In this document: positions 8,209 through 17,304 of the stretch, one piece after another
Numbering within the stretch: the stretch's first letter is position 1
Layout of the letters: each line of letters starts with the position of its first letter
Assembly (NCBI GenBank): GCA_019748065.1
Contig: JAIEQB010000003.1
Location: forward strand, 1 to 53,167
Source of the DNA: Alphaproteobacteria bacterium
Lineage (GTDB): Bacteria; Pseudomonadota; Alphaproteobacteria; UBA9655
Length of the DNA: 53,167 nucleotides
Direction: 5' to 3'
Position numbers and translations under genes: made by a program
The notes under the pieces: model-generated
Seen by the model: the letters and a program-made list of their open reading frames with translations, nothing else
Told to the model about the DNA's origin: nothing
The model's database searches: none

Positions 8209-9966
8209 ATGCGAATATTTTCCATTTATCTCTTTTGTTTCCTAGTTTTTTTAAGTCCCACAGCTTATGGAATGGAAGACAACTTAACTTCTGAAAGTAT
8301 CAGTAAACAAATTGCTCGTCTTACAGATAAAAGAAATGAGTATTTCGGTTTAGCTAACCTTTATAGCAAAAAAACGTATCAATCTCTTCCGCACAGAAAA
8401 AATGTCTCAAAAAAGCTCAAACGAGATCCTAAAACCCAGCATCATTATAGAACAGGGTTAAAATATAGAAATGCAATTACCCAAGTTATCAAAAAGATAG
8501 AAAATCTTTTAGAGTTAAAAGAAGCTCTTCTCTCTCCATTAGACAATGATAAGGCGCAGCCTACACATTCTGCACTGGTTTCTTCGGTGTCTAAATTTAT
8601 AGAAGATACGGATCAATCTCTGCAAAATTATAATAAAACATCCCTTGAAAAAATGAAGGAAGAGCATACACAGAAATTGCTAGCTCCTCGCCGAAGGAAG
8701 CAAAAGCTTGGTGGGATTTTATTGTTATTATTATTGCTAGGCAATTTCTTCTCTATAGACGCTCAACTTACCTCTTCTTCTTCTGATCAACCTCCCTCCT
8801 ATAAGGGAGACCAGCCTCTAAAATTGCAATGTGATCTTTATCAGAATACGACACATTACAGCAATAACTCGCTTACGTCTTATCCCAGGCCATTCTCCCC
8901 ATCTAACCCTTGTGACGACCCCATGCTTATTCCTAATATAAGAGCCGGATGGGAAAACGTGCTTAAGTGTCATAAAGAACAAGGAGACAAGGAGTCCTTA
9001 AAACCTTGCGAAAAGGATTATCTAAAGAGCCTTCCTAATTATGCTTATCATCCTGAAATTTTGGGCTGTCTGTATAAAACAAGAAGTCCTCTTGGCCAAG
9101 GAGCAGAGAATAAAGTCTACAACGTTACGTTGAATCATCCTTTTTACAACGTTTCTAACATAGCCATTAGGGCCTTCATACAATCAAGGTATGGCTATAG
9201 ATCATATGATATCCCTCCTTACCTTAAAATGAGGGCCCTTGTAGAAGAATCAAGTTCGAGTAACTTAGAACTTATAGATTTTTTCCCCAAGATATATGGG
9301 GTATATTTTGGCCCTATTCCTCCTGATTTAAAGGAAATTACTTTATATGAAGGAACGGATATCAACTCAAAAATTATTCCTGAAGGTTTGTATTATAGCC
9401 ATTTTCTAAGAGGTAAAAATACAGGAAATATTCCTCAGCACTTGCCAGTAAGATACGTCTCTACTGAACTAACACAATTTTGGAGTATAGCAATATTGCC
9501 TGTTCTTTATACTGAAATGGAAATTATTGAGGGTGGGTCATTGAAAGACAAAGATATTTCAGAGGGTTCAGTTGTGGAGATTTACTTCATGGAATACGCG
9601 TTATCAAGAAGGAACATAAGGCTCCTCGATACAAGATTACAGAATACTGGTTTGCAACCTGTGAATTACGCAAGAGCCTACCATAAGGATAATAAAATAT
9701 ACCTGATAAAAGAGCCGGCTACTCCAAAGATACTCGACTTCGATTGGTGTACTTTTTCAAGCCACCCTGCGTACCTTTTTAATGAACTCATACTTTCAGC
9801 AAGCAAAACATCAGACATGTCAAAAGAGTTCATTAAAATAATGAAGGAAAAGGATGATCTTTTTTCGAAAAGTACTGAACGATACCTAAAACCTTATCTT
9901 ATTTCTAAAGAACAACTCGAAACAATGAAAAAAAATGGGATTAACATAAAAGATTATTATTTGTAG
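8209..9966 (+). CDS. Exported protein with a degenerate protein-kinase-like domain
   Basis: A 585-residue protein with an N-terminal signal peptide (MRIFSIYLFCFLVFLSPTAYG). Charged helices, possibly coiled coil, span about 30-165, and a strong hydrophobic segment spans about 167-183, preceded by RRRKQK. Five cysteines lie between 208 and 287. The C-terminal half looks like a kinase fold: LGQGAENKVY (295-304) as glycine loop, AIRAF (329-333) where VAIK is expected, TEMEIIEGGSL (445-455) as hinge, TGLQPVN (480-486) where HRDLKPEN is expected, and KILDFD (507-512) in place of DFG. The catalytic Lys and Asp appear lost, which suggests a pseudokinase. I assign it by pattern only. It may be a secreted effector, but no secretion system is visible. 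Confidence 0.6.
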   Translation: MRIFSIYLFCFLVFLSPTAYGMEDNLTSESISKQIARLTDKRNEYFGLANLYSKKTYQSLPHRKNVSKKLKRDPKTQHHYRTGLKYRNAITQVIKKIENLLELKEALLSPLDNDKAQPTHSALVSSVSKFIEDTDQSLQNYNKTSLEKMKEEHTQKLLAPRRRKQKLGGILLLLLLLGNFFSIDAQLTSSSSDQPPSYKGDQPLKLQCDLYQNTTHYSNNSLTSYPRPFSPSNPCDDPMLIPNIRAGWENVLKCHKEQGDKESLKPCEKDYLKSLPNYAYHPEILGCLYKTRSPLGQGAENKVYNVTLNHPFYNVSNIAIRAFIQSRYGYRSYDIPPYLKMRALVEESSSSNLELIDFFPKIYGVYFGPIPPDLKEITLYEGTDINSKIIPEGLYYSHFLRGKNTGNIPQHLPVRYVSTELTQFWSIAILPVLYTEMEIIEGGSLKDKDISEGSVVEIYFMEYALSRRNIRLLDTRLQNTGLQPVNYARAYHKDNKIYLIKEPATPKILDFDWCTFSSHPAYLFNELILSASKTSDMSKEFIKIMKEKDDLFSKSTERYLKPYLISKEQLETMKKNGINIKDYYL

Positions 9967-10009
9967 AAACATACACGGAAGGAAAAGTATTATCGGGAAT
10001 AAGGATTTT

Positions 10010-12985
10010 TTACTCCTCCTCTAAATTAAACAATGCCACATTACCACCGCTGGCCATAGTATTATAACTGAAGGTCCGCTCTACAGCAAAGCGTGGTAGA
10101 TAATAGGGACCGCCGGCCTTGGGACCGGTGCCGGAAAGACCTTCCCCGCCAAAAGGCTGAACGCCAACAACAGCGCCGATCATGGAACGATTCACATAAA
10201 GGTTCCCCACACGGGCTTTGGTGCGTACTTTTTCAATGGTGCTTTCAATGCGGCTCTCAAGGCCCATGGTCAGGCCATAGCCCCTGTGATTGATAGCGGC
10301 AATGACCTTATCAAGGTCTCTAGCCTTAAAGCGCGCCACATGAAGGATGGGACCAAAGACTTCCTTTGACAGAGCCTCAATGCCTTTAATCTCAATAAGA
10401 GACGGTGCCACAAAGCTTCCCTTCAATTTGGGGAGAGGCGTGCGCGCCAAAGGTTTATGGCGCTTTACATAAGCCTCTATTCCCTCTCGCGCTTCCTCAT
10501 TGATCACGGGCCCTACATCCGTTGAAAGTAACGCAGGATCGCCCACCGTCAGGTTCTCCATCGCCTCCCGCAGCATGGCAAGGGTTTGATCATAAATGTC
10601 CTCTTGAAGGTAGAGAATCCTTAAAGCAGAGCACCGTTGTCCCGCACTTTGAAAAGCAGACACAATCACATCATCCACCACTTGCTCAATCAGGGCCGAG
10701 GAGTCCACAATCATAGCATTCAGGCCGCCCGTCTCTGCAATAAACGGCACGATGGGCCCTCCCCGTTCTGCGAGGATTTTCTCAATACTTTGAGCTGTAG
10801 ATGTGGAGCCCGTAAACACAACGCCGCTAATGCGTTGGTCTTCAATCAAAGGCGTTCCAAACACCTTGCTGGGACCATGGAGCAAATATAGAACTTCCTT
10901 GGGCACCCCCGCCTCATGAAGAGCCCTTATGGCATGCCAAGCAATCAAAGGTGTTGCTGATGCTGGCTTTGCAACCACCCCATTGCCTGCCACAAGAGCA
11001 GCCGTCACTTGACCCATAAAAATGGCCAAAGGAAAATTCCAAGGACTAATACAGGCAAACACACCCCTCCCCCTAAGGACTAACTGATTCAACTCACCCG
11101 TAGGCCCTGGAAGAGTTTGAGGCACCTCAAAATGCTTGAAGGCTTCGATAGCATAGTAACGGCAAAAATCCATGGCTTCCCGAAGCTCAGCCACCGCATC
11201 AGGAAGTGTCTTCCCCGCTTCTTCAATCAAAAGACCCAAGAAAAGCCCCCGCCTCTCCTCAAGAATATCCGCCGTTCTCTTTAAAATTTCCACTCGCCGA
11301 GAAGCTGGCATTTCATTCCAGGCTACCTGATAAGTTGTGGCTTGATTCAAGGCCTCATTAAGATCTTTAAGGGTATTTTCTTTATGAGTGCCATATTCTC
11401 CTTTGGCCTTCTCAATCTCAGTTTTCAAAATTTCTAAGGTTTTCCTATCATTCAAGTCATACCCTCGAGAGTTTTCACGGTGAGGGCCATAGATATCCTT
11501 AGGAAGAGGGATCTTAGGGTGCTTGGAAGGTGCGTGGGTTTCAAAAAATGTCAGAGGATCTTCAGTGATTTCCTCTGGCGGCACCTTAGAATCATAAATC
11601 TTATGAACAAAGGAGGAGTTGGAGCCATTTTCCAAAAGACGGCGCACAAGGTAAGGCAGCAGATCCCGATCATCTCCCACGGGGGCGTACACCCTAACGG
11701 CGATGGGGTGGGTATTACGAACGACTTTATATAGCTCTTCCCCCATGCCCTGCAAACGTTGGAATTCAATGTCCGTTCGATTTCCTGCCATCTCAAGAAC
11801 CGCCGCCACTGTATAGGCATTATGGGTTGCAAATTGAGGATAAAGAATCCCTTTGGCCTTTAAGAGTTGCTGGGCGCACGCAAGGTAAGAAAGGTCTGTT
11901 GCAGCTTTCCGCGTAAAGACCGGATATTCAGGATACCCACCGACTTGGGCGATTTTAATTTCCGTATCCCAATAGGCTCCTTTCACAAGGCGCACCATGA
12001 GGGGCTTTTTTGTTGTCTCGGCTAATTCTTGCACCCACCTAATCACCGCAGGCGTACGGGTTTGATAAGCTTGAACCGCAAGACCAAACCCGTCCCAGTT
12101 TACCAGTTCCTTCGTCTTCGAAACACGTTTAATCAAATCAAGGGACAGCTCAAGACGAGCCGCTTCTTCTGCATCAATGGTCAGGGCAATCCCAGCTGTT
12201 TGGGCGCGTTGGCACAACTCAATCAAATCAGGAAGAAGCTCTTTCATCACTTCCTCATAATGAGAGAGGGCGTAATGAGGATGAAGGGCGGAGAGCTTTA
12301 CGGATATACTGTCTCTTTCATAGGGTGAATTCCCCATTCCCTTTTGCTGTCCTAAAACCTCAATGGCATGGGCATAGGATTGTTTATAAGCCTTGGCCAT
12401 CGACGGCGTACGGGCTCCCTCCCCCAGCATATCAAAGGAAAAACGATCTTGAGGGGTTTTAAGGCGGCGTTTTGACGCCGTTTCAATGGCTTGTCCCACA
12501 ATGAATTCCCGCCCCAAAATGTGCATAAATGCCCGAAAAATAGCTAAATTTACAGGCTGTACTACGGGCCCCAAGGCTGAGACTTGCAAAGCACTGATGG
12601 TTTGAAGCCCCCATCGAGAAACTTTGAGCAAAGCATCTTCATCAAATCCTCCCTTACGCCAATCAAATTGGGACAGTTTATCTTCCAGAAGAAGGCTCGC
12701 CGTATAGGAATCCGGAATCCGCAAGAAAGCTTCAGCAAGGGCCATTAAGGAACGCCCTTCTGGCTCACTTAAGGGAAAGGCTTGCATAAACCGTTGAATA
12801 TTAAAAGTCCCCATAGGCAGGGCCCGCACGGCTTTAATCCATGCTTTGGCTTGATGGGAGATAGAAGACGTGGAGGCTTTTAGACCCTTTAAATCCTTTA
12901 ATAGGGCTTTGATTAACGAGCCCTCATCTTTGGGCAGAAGGTTTGCTAAGTCCGGATAAGGGGGGGGAGGCTCACTCCATATCAT
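10010..12985 (-). CDS. putA: Bifunctional proline dehydrogenase / L-glutamate-gamma-semialdehyde dehydrogenase
   Basis: PutA oxidises proline to glutamate in two steps, passing electrons to the quinone pool through FAD and making NADH. The N-terminal half is the beta/alpha-barrel proline dehydrogenase, with KPLMVRLVKGAYWD and RRLLENGSNSSFV visible. The C-terminal half is an aldehyde dehydrogenase with ISPWNFPLAIF, the Glu of IAETGGLNAM and the catalytic Cys of SAGQRCSALR. At 991 residues it lacks the N-terminal ribbon-helix-helix DNA-binding domain of enterobacterial PutA, so it should not repress its own gene. It stands alone, 30 bp downstream of the ribokinase gene, and converges with the pseudokinase gene. 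Confidence 0.96.
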   Translation of the reverse strand: MIWSEPPPPYPDLANLLPKDEGSLIKALLKDLKGLKASTSSISHQAKAWIKAVRALPMGTFNIQRFMQAFPLSEPEGRSLMALAEAFLRIPDSYTASLLLEDKLSQFDWRKGGFDEDALLKVSRWGLQTISALQVSALGPVVQPVNLAIFRAFMHILGREFIVGQAIETASKRRLKTPQDRFSFDMLGEGARTPSMAKAYKQSYAHAIEVLGQQKGMGNSPYERDSISVKLSALHPHYALSHYEEVMKELLPDLIELCQRAQTAGIALTIDAEEAARLELSLDLIKRVSKTKELVNWDGFGLAVQAYQTRTPAVIRWVQELAETTKKPLMVRLVKGAYWDTEIKIAQVGGYPEYPVFTRKAATDLSYLACAQQLLKAKGILYPQFATHNAYTVAAVLEMAGNRTDIEFQRLQGMGEELYKVVRNTHPIAVRVYAPVGDDRDLLPYLVRRLLENGSNSSFVHKIYDSKVPPEEITEDPLTFFETHAPSKHPKIPLPKDIYGPHRENSRGYDLNDRKTLEILKTEIEKAKGEYGTHKENTLKDLNEALNQATTYQVAWNEMPASRRVEILKRTADILEERRGLFLGLLIEEAGKTLPDAVAELREAMDFCRYYAIEAFKHFEVPQTLPGPTGELNQLVLRGRGVFACISPWNFPLAIFMGQVTAALVAGNGVVAKPASATPLIAWHAIRALHEAGVPKEVLYLLHGPSKVFGTPLIEDQRISGVVFTGSTSTAQSIEKILAERGGPIVPFIAETGGLNAMIVDSSALIEQVVDDVIVSAFQSAGQRCSALRILYLQEDIYDQTLAMLREAMENLTVGDPALLSTDVGPVINEEAREGIEAYVKRHKPLARTPLPKLKGSFVAPSLIEIKGIEALSKEVFGPILHVARFKARDLDKVIAAINHRGYGLTMGLESRIESTIEKVRTKARVGNLYVNRSMIGAVVGVQPFGGEGLSGTGPKAGGPYYLPRFAVERTFSYNTMASGGNVALFNLEEE

Positions 12986-13015
12986 CGAGAAAAGATCTTT
13001 CTATTTTTTATTTTC

Positions 13016-13942
13016 TTAAGCACTACGGCGAGGAACAGAGATATTTTTGAGATTATCTTCAATGTCCTTTTGGGAGGGAAGACTTACTTGAGCGCCTTTA
13101 GTCAAACACGCAAGACCTCCGGCGACAACTGCCTTTTTAAGGGCCAGCGGCAAATCAACCCCCGCATCTAAGTTGGCCGCAAGGACGCCCACAAAAGCAT
13201 CCCCGGCTGCAGTGGTGTCAACCGCATCAACTTGCAGGGCTCCCACTTCCCACGTGCCTTCGGGTGTACAGGCAACAGCCCCCTCTTTCCCAAGAGTTAC
13301 GATACATATAAGGTTATAATTGGCGGCAACACGCTTAGCAACAATGGTCGGCGAGATCACATCAAACCCTAAATGAAGCCCTAAATAAGCGGTCTCACTT
13401 TGGTTCATAACCAAAACATCCAGCGAATCAAGAATGTCATGAGGAATCAAATGAGCAGGAGCCAGGTTCAAAATAATGCGGGTTCCATATTTTTTAGCAC
13501 GCCGGATGAGTTTCCAGTTTTCGTCAACAGAAGTTTCCATTTGGAGCAAAAGGGTATTGCCCTTGGCCAACAGAAAATTCGGAATTTCCGACTCTTGATT
13601 TTCCAAATTAGCCCCCGTAGCAACGGTAATTTGGTTTTCCCCATGGGCATCCACGCAAACTGTTGCGCACCCTGTCGGCAAACTTGGACTTTCTCCAACC
13701 CCCATCAGCTCAATGCTGGTTGTTTTCAAGGAGTCTAGAATCATTCGTCCAAACTCATCTTTTCCTACTTTACTGAATAATTTGATTTGCGCCCCTGCCT
13801 TCGCAGCAGCAACTGCTTGATTACCTCCTTTACCTCCTGGAACTAATTGGTAGCTTGGACAAAGTACCGTATCCCCTGGACGTGGGAGCTTTTCAAGCTG
13901 CATAACCATATCCATATTCAGAGAACCAAAGACAACAATCAT
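13016..13942 (-). CDS. rbsK: Ribokinase
   Basis: A PfkB-family sugar kinase that phosphorylates ribose to ribose-5-phosphate. The substrate-binding motif GGKGGNQAVAAAKAG near the N-terminus is characteristic of ribokinases. The C-terminal DTTAAGDAFVGVLAANL carries the catalytic aspartate and anion hole. The length of 308 residues is normal. The ribose assignment rests on the GGKGGNQA motif, and another nucleoside-derived sugar is possible. putA follows after 30 bp, but no ribose transporter is nearby. The upstream region is shared with the divergent carboxypeptidase gene. Confidence 0.9.
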   Translation of the reverse strand: MIVVFGSLNMDMVMQLEKLPRPGDTVLCPSYQLVPGGKGGNQAVAAAKAGAQIKLFSKVGKDEFGRMILDSLKTTSIELMGVGESPSLPTGCATVCVDAHGENQITVATGANLENQESEIPNFLLAKGNTLLLQMETSVDENWKLIRRAKKYGTRIILNLAPAHLIPHDILDSLDVLVMNQSETAYLGLHLGFDVISPTIVAKRVAANYNLICIVTLGKEGAVACTPEGTWEVGALQVDAVDTTAAGDAFVGVLAANLDAGVDLPLALKKAVVAGGLACLTKGAQVSLPSQKDIEDNLKNISVPRRSA

Positions 13943-14109
13943 AGGCTTCTACCTCCCTAAAGGGGCTAAAGGTGGACAGTTTTGAATTCAAACTATCAAT
14001 GAATGGATATGCGAGCAATGAAAATTTAGTTCACCCTATAGACAAAATCCGCAAAATCATGTGTTATAAGTAGATAAAGTTATCATAAAATTTAAAGCGA
14101 GTAAGAAGC

Positions 14110-15288
14110 GTGCGACACATCAAACAACAAAGACTTAAGATTATTCCTCTTTGTTTGACGCTTTGTTTTCTCCTCACCCATAATGTTTTTGCACGGAAAG
14201 ATGCTTCCATTGTCATCTGCGCTGAAACTGGCAAAATCCATCATGAACACCAAGCCGATGTGGTTACCCATCCGGCATCGCTCACAAAAATGATGACCCT
14301 TTATATGACTTTTAAAGCGCTAAAAGAAAAAAAGCTCTCTCCCAATCAAACTCTCTCTGTCTCTCACCATGCTTCTAAACAAGCCCCTTCAAAACTTTGG
14401 CTTAAGCCGGGGGCAACTCTCACCGTACGGGAAGCCATCCTTGCGCTTATTACAAAGTCAGCCAATGATGCTGCTGTTGTCTTGGCCGAAACTCTTGCAG
14501 GAACGGAAGTCAAGTTTGCTCAAATCATGACTCGGCAGGCTCAGAAATTGGGCATGACAAAAACGGTTTTTAAAAATGCCTCAGGCCTTCCTAACATGCA
14601 ACAAATCACAACAGCGCGCGATATGGCAACCCTTTCTCGTTCCTTATACAAACATTTTCCTGATTACTTTCACCTTTTTAAAACACAAAAATTTGTCCAT
14701 AAAGGCGTAGTGCATGGTAATCACAATAAGCTCTTGGGGAAAGTAGAAGGTATGGATGGAATTAAGACCGGTTTCATTAATGCCTCCGGCTTTAATTTAG
14801 CGGCCTCCGTTGTCAGAGACAATAGACGAGTGATTGCGGTTGTTATGGGTGGAGAATCCGCACACCTCCGAGATAAGAAAATGGTAAAACTGCTTGAGAC
14901 AACCTTTACAAAAATAAAGGGAAAGTCCTCTCTTCGTAATGAAAACAACTCTGATTCCATTGAACACTTAATTCAAGCCTTAGGTCCAGTCACCACATCT
15001 CCCAAAAGTCATATCACACATGCGACCTTTCTTACAAAGAAAGGAGATGTGAAAACATTAAAAGCAAAATATAACTCCGTTGATGAGATTTTAAATGTCA
15101 TCGAGGATAAGCCTAAACATGTTAAAGCAAAGTCATCCTCTGCCAAAAAGCCTGAGAAAACAACAAAATCTAATGCAAAACCCAAAGTAAAAGCTATATC
15201 AACGCAAAAGCTTAAAGCTAAAAATAAAAATAGCCCCATGACAAATACAAAAAAACAAAAGCAAAAAAAACGCTTAAAGCAAGCTTAG
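14110..15288 (+). CDS. Serine-type D-alanyl-D-alanine carboxypeptidase with a lysine-rich tail
   Basis: A penicillin-binding protein of the PBP5/DacF type, which trims the terminal D-alanine of peptidoglycan pentapeptides in the periplasm. The signal peptide is at 1-29 (cleavage near VFA). All three active-site motifs are present: SLTK (57-60), SAN (117-119) and KTG (219-221). The start is a GTG. After the catalytic domain, which ends near residue 285, there is no usual PBP5 C-terminal domain. Instead there is a short stretch and then a tail of about 45 residues dominated by Lys, Ser, Thr and Asn. The next gene starts 13 bp later, so the two are likely one operon. Confidence 0.92.
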   Translation: MRHIKQQRLKIIPLCLTLCFLLTHNVFARKDASIVICAETGKIHHEHQADVVTHPASLTKMMTLYMTFKALKEKKLSPNQTLSVSHHASKQAPSKLWLKPGATLTVREAILALITKSANDAAVVLAETLAGTEVKFAQIMTRQAQKLGMTKTVFKNASGLPNMQQITTARDMATLSRSLYKHFPDYFHLFKTQKFVHKGVVHGNHNKLLGKVEGMDGIKTGFINASGFNLAASVVRDNRRVIAVVMGGESAHLRDKKMVKLLETTFTKIKGKSSLRNENNSDSIEHLIQALGPVTTSPKSHITHATFLTKKGDVKTLKAKYNSVDEILNVIEDKPKHVKAKSSSAKKPEKTTKSNAKPKVKAISTQKLKAKNKNSPMTNTKKQKQKKRLKQA

Positions 15289-15301
15289 GAGTTCATCTGT
15301 C

Positions 15302-15919
15302 ATGAGAAAAATATTACTTCTTTTTATTTGCTGCCTCTGCCTAAACTTTTTCTCCTCCCTTAACGCAACCCCACGTAAAGTCATTATCACACGTCATGGG
15401 GACAAAATTCCTGGAGGATTTTGTCTGTCCCTTCAAGGACTTGAACGGGCTTCCGCCTTTGTTCACTACTTTTCAGATTTAAATACTTATCAAGCGCCGC
15501 CCATAACCCATATCTTTGCAGCCTCTAGGGAAGGAAAAAAACCTTACATAAGATGCAAGCAAACCTGTAAACCTCTGGCAGATTATTTAAACATTCCCAT
15601 GAACACCAAATATGCGCCCGATCAACTTACTGAGGTAGCTAATGAAATTCTGACAAACCCAAAATATGATGATGCCTCCGTTTTATTGTGTTGGGAGCAT
15701 AACCACATCCCTCCTCTGATTGTTGCCTTGGGGGGAGATGATCCTGGCACTTGGGATGATAATATTTTTGATCAAGTCTATCTTCTAAAGTATAAAGAGG
15801 GAAAAAAACCTCAGGTTCAAAAAATACTACAGCAACTGATGTATGGGGATAGAGCCACTTTTTCCGCCACCCCCTCTCCTCTTCCAGAAATTGCCGTTCC
15901 CTGTCCGAAAGATTTTTAA
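15302..15919 (+). CDS. Secreted histidine phosphatase superfamily protein
   Basis: A 205-residue protein with a signal peptide (cleavage near LNA, residue 22), followed by the phosphohistidine motif ITRHGD (Arg31-His32-Gly33). A second histidine in WEHNHIPPLI fits the branch-1 acid-pocket position. The enzyme is probably a periplasmic phosphatase or a member with another phosphoester substrate, which the sequence does not reveal. It lies 13 bp after the carboxypeptidase gene and 1 bp before the DUF1653 gene, so the three are probably co-transcribed. Confidence 0.75.
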   Translation: MRKILLLFICCLCLNFFSSLNATPRKVIITRHGDKIPGGFCLSLQGLERASAFVHYFSDLNTYQAPPITHIFAASREGKKPYIRCKQTCKPLADYLNIPMNTKYAPDQLTEVANEILTNPKYDDASVLLCWEHNHIPPLIVALGGDDPGTWDDNIFDQVYLLKYKEGKKPQVQKILQQLMYGDRATFSATPSPLPEIAVPCPKDF

Positions 15920-15920
15920 C

Positions 15921-16163
15921 ATGGTAGATTTGGAACCAGGTCTCTATCAACATTATAAAGGTAATTTTTACCAAGTTATCGGCCTTTGCAGGCATTCTGA
16001 ATCCCTTGATATTTTAGTGGCTTACCAAGCGCTTTATGGAGATTATGGTCTGTGGGTCAGGCCACTCGAAATTTTTCAAAGTACGGTGGAGCAGGACGGA
16101 AAGCAGGTGCCGCGCTTTAAATTTATTCGGCCCCTTAAAAGCGCACCGCCAACCTTACGGTAG
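15921..16163 (+). CDS. DUF1653 family protein
   Basis: A small protein of 80 residues starting at the ATG one base after the stop of the phosphatase gene. The frame stays open upstream to 15843, but that part overlaps the phosphatase. The sequence follows the DUF1653 pattern: an aromatic GLYQHYKGNFYQVIG start, then a histidine and the YQALYGDYGLWVRPLEIF core, ending in a VPRFKFI strand. These compact beta proteins have no established function. It is probably translated together with the two genes before it. Confidence 0.82.
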   Translation: MVDLEPGLYQHYKGNFYQVIGLCRHSESLDILVAYQALYGDYGLWVRPLEIFQSTVEQDGKQVPRFKFIRPLKSAPPTLR

Positions 16164-16254
16164 AAAGTTCTTCTTCAATAGACTTATATTTTCACATGTT
16201 GTTATATAGAGTTGAATGTTAGGTCTGAATTAACTTATTAAAAAAGGAAAGAGT

Positions 16255-16725
16255 ATGAAACAATCAAAGAAGGTCGCCAAACTCATAGGTACATTGCTCC
16301 TAGCCACCTCCTCCACTGTTCACTGCACTCCCGCAGAGCCCTTACAAAATTCACAGCAAGCCGTTGATTTTTTTACCCATGAGTTGGACTTTAAGACAAA
16401 TCCTCACGGAGCCAAAGCTGTAGTTGATGGAAAAGTCAAAAACGTGACTATCGTTGATTTACGTACTGCCAACGATTTTGCCAAAGGGCATATTCCTGGC
16501 GCGATTAATGTTCCTTGGGATCAACACAAAAGCTTTGATGGTGATGAAACGAGCTTTCCTGAATTAAGGAAAGACGGCTATAACTACGTTTATTGTTATG
16601 AACTATTATGCAACCTGGGACAAAAAGCTGCTAAAAAGTTTGCCTCCCTTGGCTATCCCGTTAAAGAAATGGTTGGGGGCTTTGATGAGTGGGAGAAAAA
16701 AGGCCATCCCATCGAAAAGAGCTAG
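16255..16725 (+). CDS. Periplasmic rhodanese-domain protein
   Basis: A 156-residue exported single-domain rhodanese. The signal peptide covers about residues 1-24, ending near TVHC; a lipoprotein reading is not supported because no clear lipobox is present. The domain shows IVDLRTANDFAKGHIPGAINVPW and the active-site strand YVYCYELLCNLGQKAAK, with Cys114 in the catalytic position and a second Cys119. It ends with the usual MVGGFDEW. Such proteins carry sulfur as persulfide, and the acceptor here is unknown. It has its own AAAGGAAAGAG binding site and converges on rplT. Confidence 0.85.
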   Translation: MKQSKKVAKLIGTLLLATSSTVHCTPAEPLQNSQQAVDFFTHELDFKTNPHGAKAVVDGKVKNVTIVDLRTANDFAKGHIPGAINVPWDQHKSFDGDETSFPELRKDGYNYVYCYELLCNLGQKAAKKFASLGYPVKEMVGGFDEWEKKGHPIEKS

Positions 16726-16764
16726 CCATTCATATAAACAGTTCATAAGAAAATTAAGCACTTT

Positions 16765-16788
16765 ACCTCTCCCCCAAAGGGGAGAGGT
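16765..16788. terminator. Perfect hairpin between the convergent rhodanese and rplT genes
   Basis: ACCTCTCCCC at 16765-16774 pairs with GGGGAGAGGT at 16779-16788 around a CAAA loop, a perfect 10-bp GC-rich stem. No T-run follows on either strand, so it is not a textbook intrinsic terminator. It could still stop or stabilise transcripts from both sides, or be part of a repeat family. A second, larger palindrome follows. Confidence 0.4.
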
Positions 16789-16821
16789 GACTCTCTCACC
16801 TGATCTCTACACTCAAAGGAT

Positions 16822-16920
16822 TTCAAGTTACCGGGCAGGGGCCCAAGGGTGAGCCCGATGAGCGTATTCTGATACGTGACAGAGGGCAAATCCCGAAGGG
16901 CAAGGCACCCAGAACTTGAA
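16822..16920. repeat. Imperfect 99-bp palindrome in the intergenic region
   Basis: The outer arms are TTCAAGTT (16822-16829) and AACTTGAA (16913-16920). The centre is a CGTAT-TCTG-ATACG hairpin (16863-16876), and the sequence between is partly complementary with GC-rich blocks. The whole unit is symmetric about position 16871. It lies between two convergent genes, the usual place for palindromic repeats. I cannot tell from one copy whether it is dispersed in the genome. Confidence 0.5.
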
Positions 16921-16932
16921 AGGCGAAGAGTA

Positions 16933-17292
16933 TTAAGCGGCTAAAGCCTTCTGCGCTTGATCCACAATGGCTTTAAAAGCTGCAGGTTCATGAATAGCAA
17001 GATCCGCTAAAACCTTACGATCAATCTCAATCCCAGCTTTGGTAAGTCCATTGACGAACTTTGAATAGGTCAACCCATGTTCACGAGCACCTGCGTTAAT
17101 ACGCTGGATCCACAAACCGCGGAAATCGCGTTTACGATTACGGCGATCGCGATAAGCGTACTGTAGGGCCTTCTCAACACGTTGCAAAGCTATACGATAG
17201 CAGCTCTTTGAGCGGCCGCGATACCCTTTTGCAAGCTTTAAAATCTTTTTATGACGGGCGTGGGCTGTTGTTCCACGTTTTACATGTGCCAT
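16933..17292 (-). CDS. rplT: 50S ribosomal protein L20
   Basis: L20 binds 23S rRNA early in assembly of the large subunit. The 119-residue sequence is the typical family member: the basic N-terminal extension [19 protein letters not shown], the helix with [20 protein letters not shown] and the globular end [11 protein letters not shown]. It follows rpmI after 12 bp. In many bacteria infC comes first in this operon; here it is not upstream of rpmI. L20 often represses its own operon through the leader mRNA. Confidence 0.97.
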   Translation of the reverse strand: MAHVKRGTTAHARHKKILKLAKGYRGRSKSCYRIALQRVEKALQYAYRDRRNRKRDFRGLWIQRINAGAREHGLTYSKFVNGLTKAGIEIDRKVLADLAIHEPAAFKAIVDQAQKALAA

Positions 17293-17304
17293 ATCTCAAT
17301 CCTC

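Noticed and set aside
15639-15995. Minus-strand frame opposite the histidine phosphatase and DUF1653 genes
   Set aside because: It is fully covered by genes with recognised motifs on the other strand.
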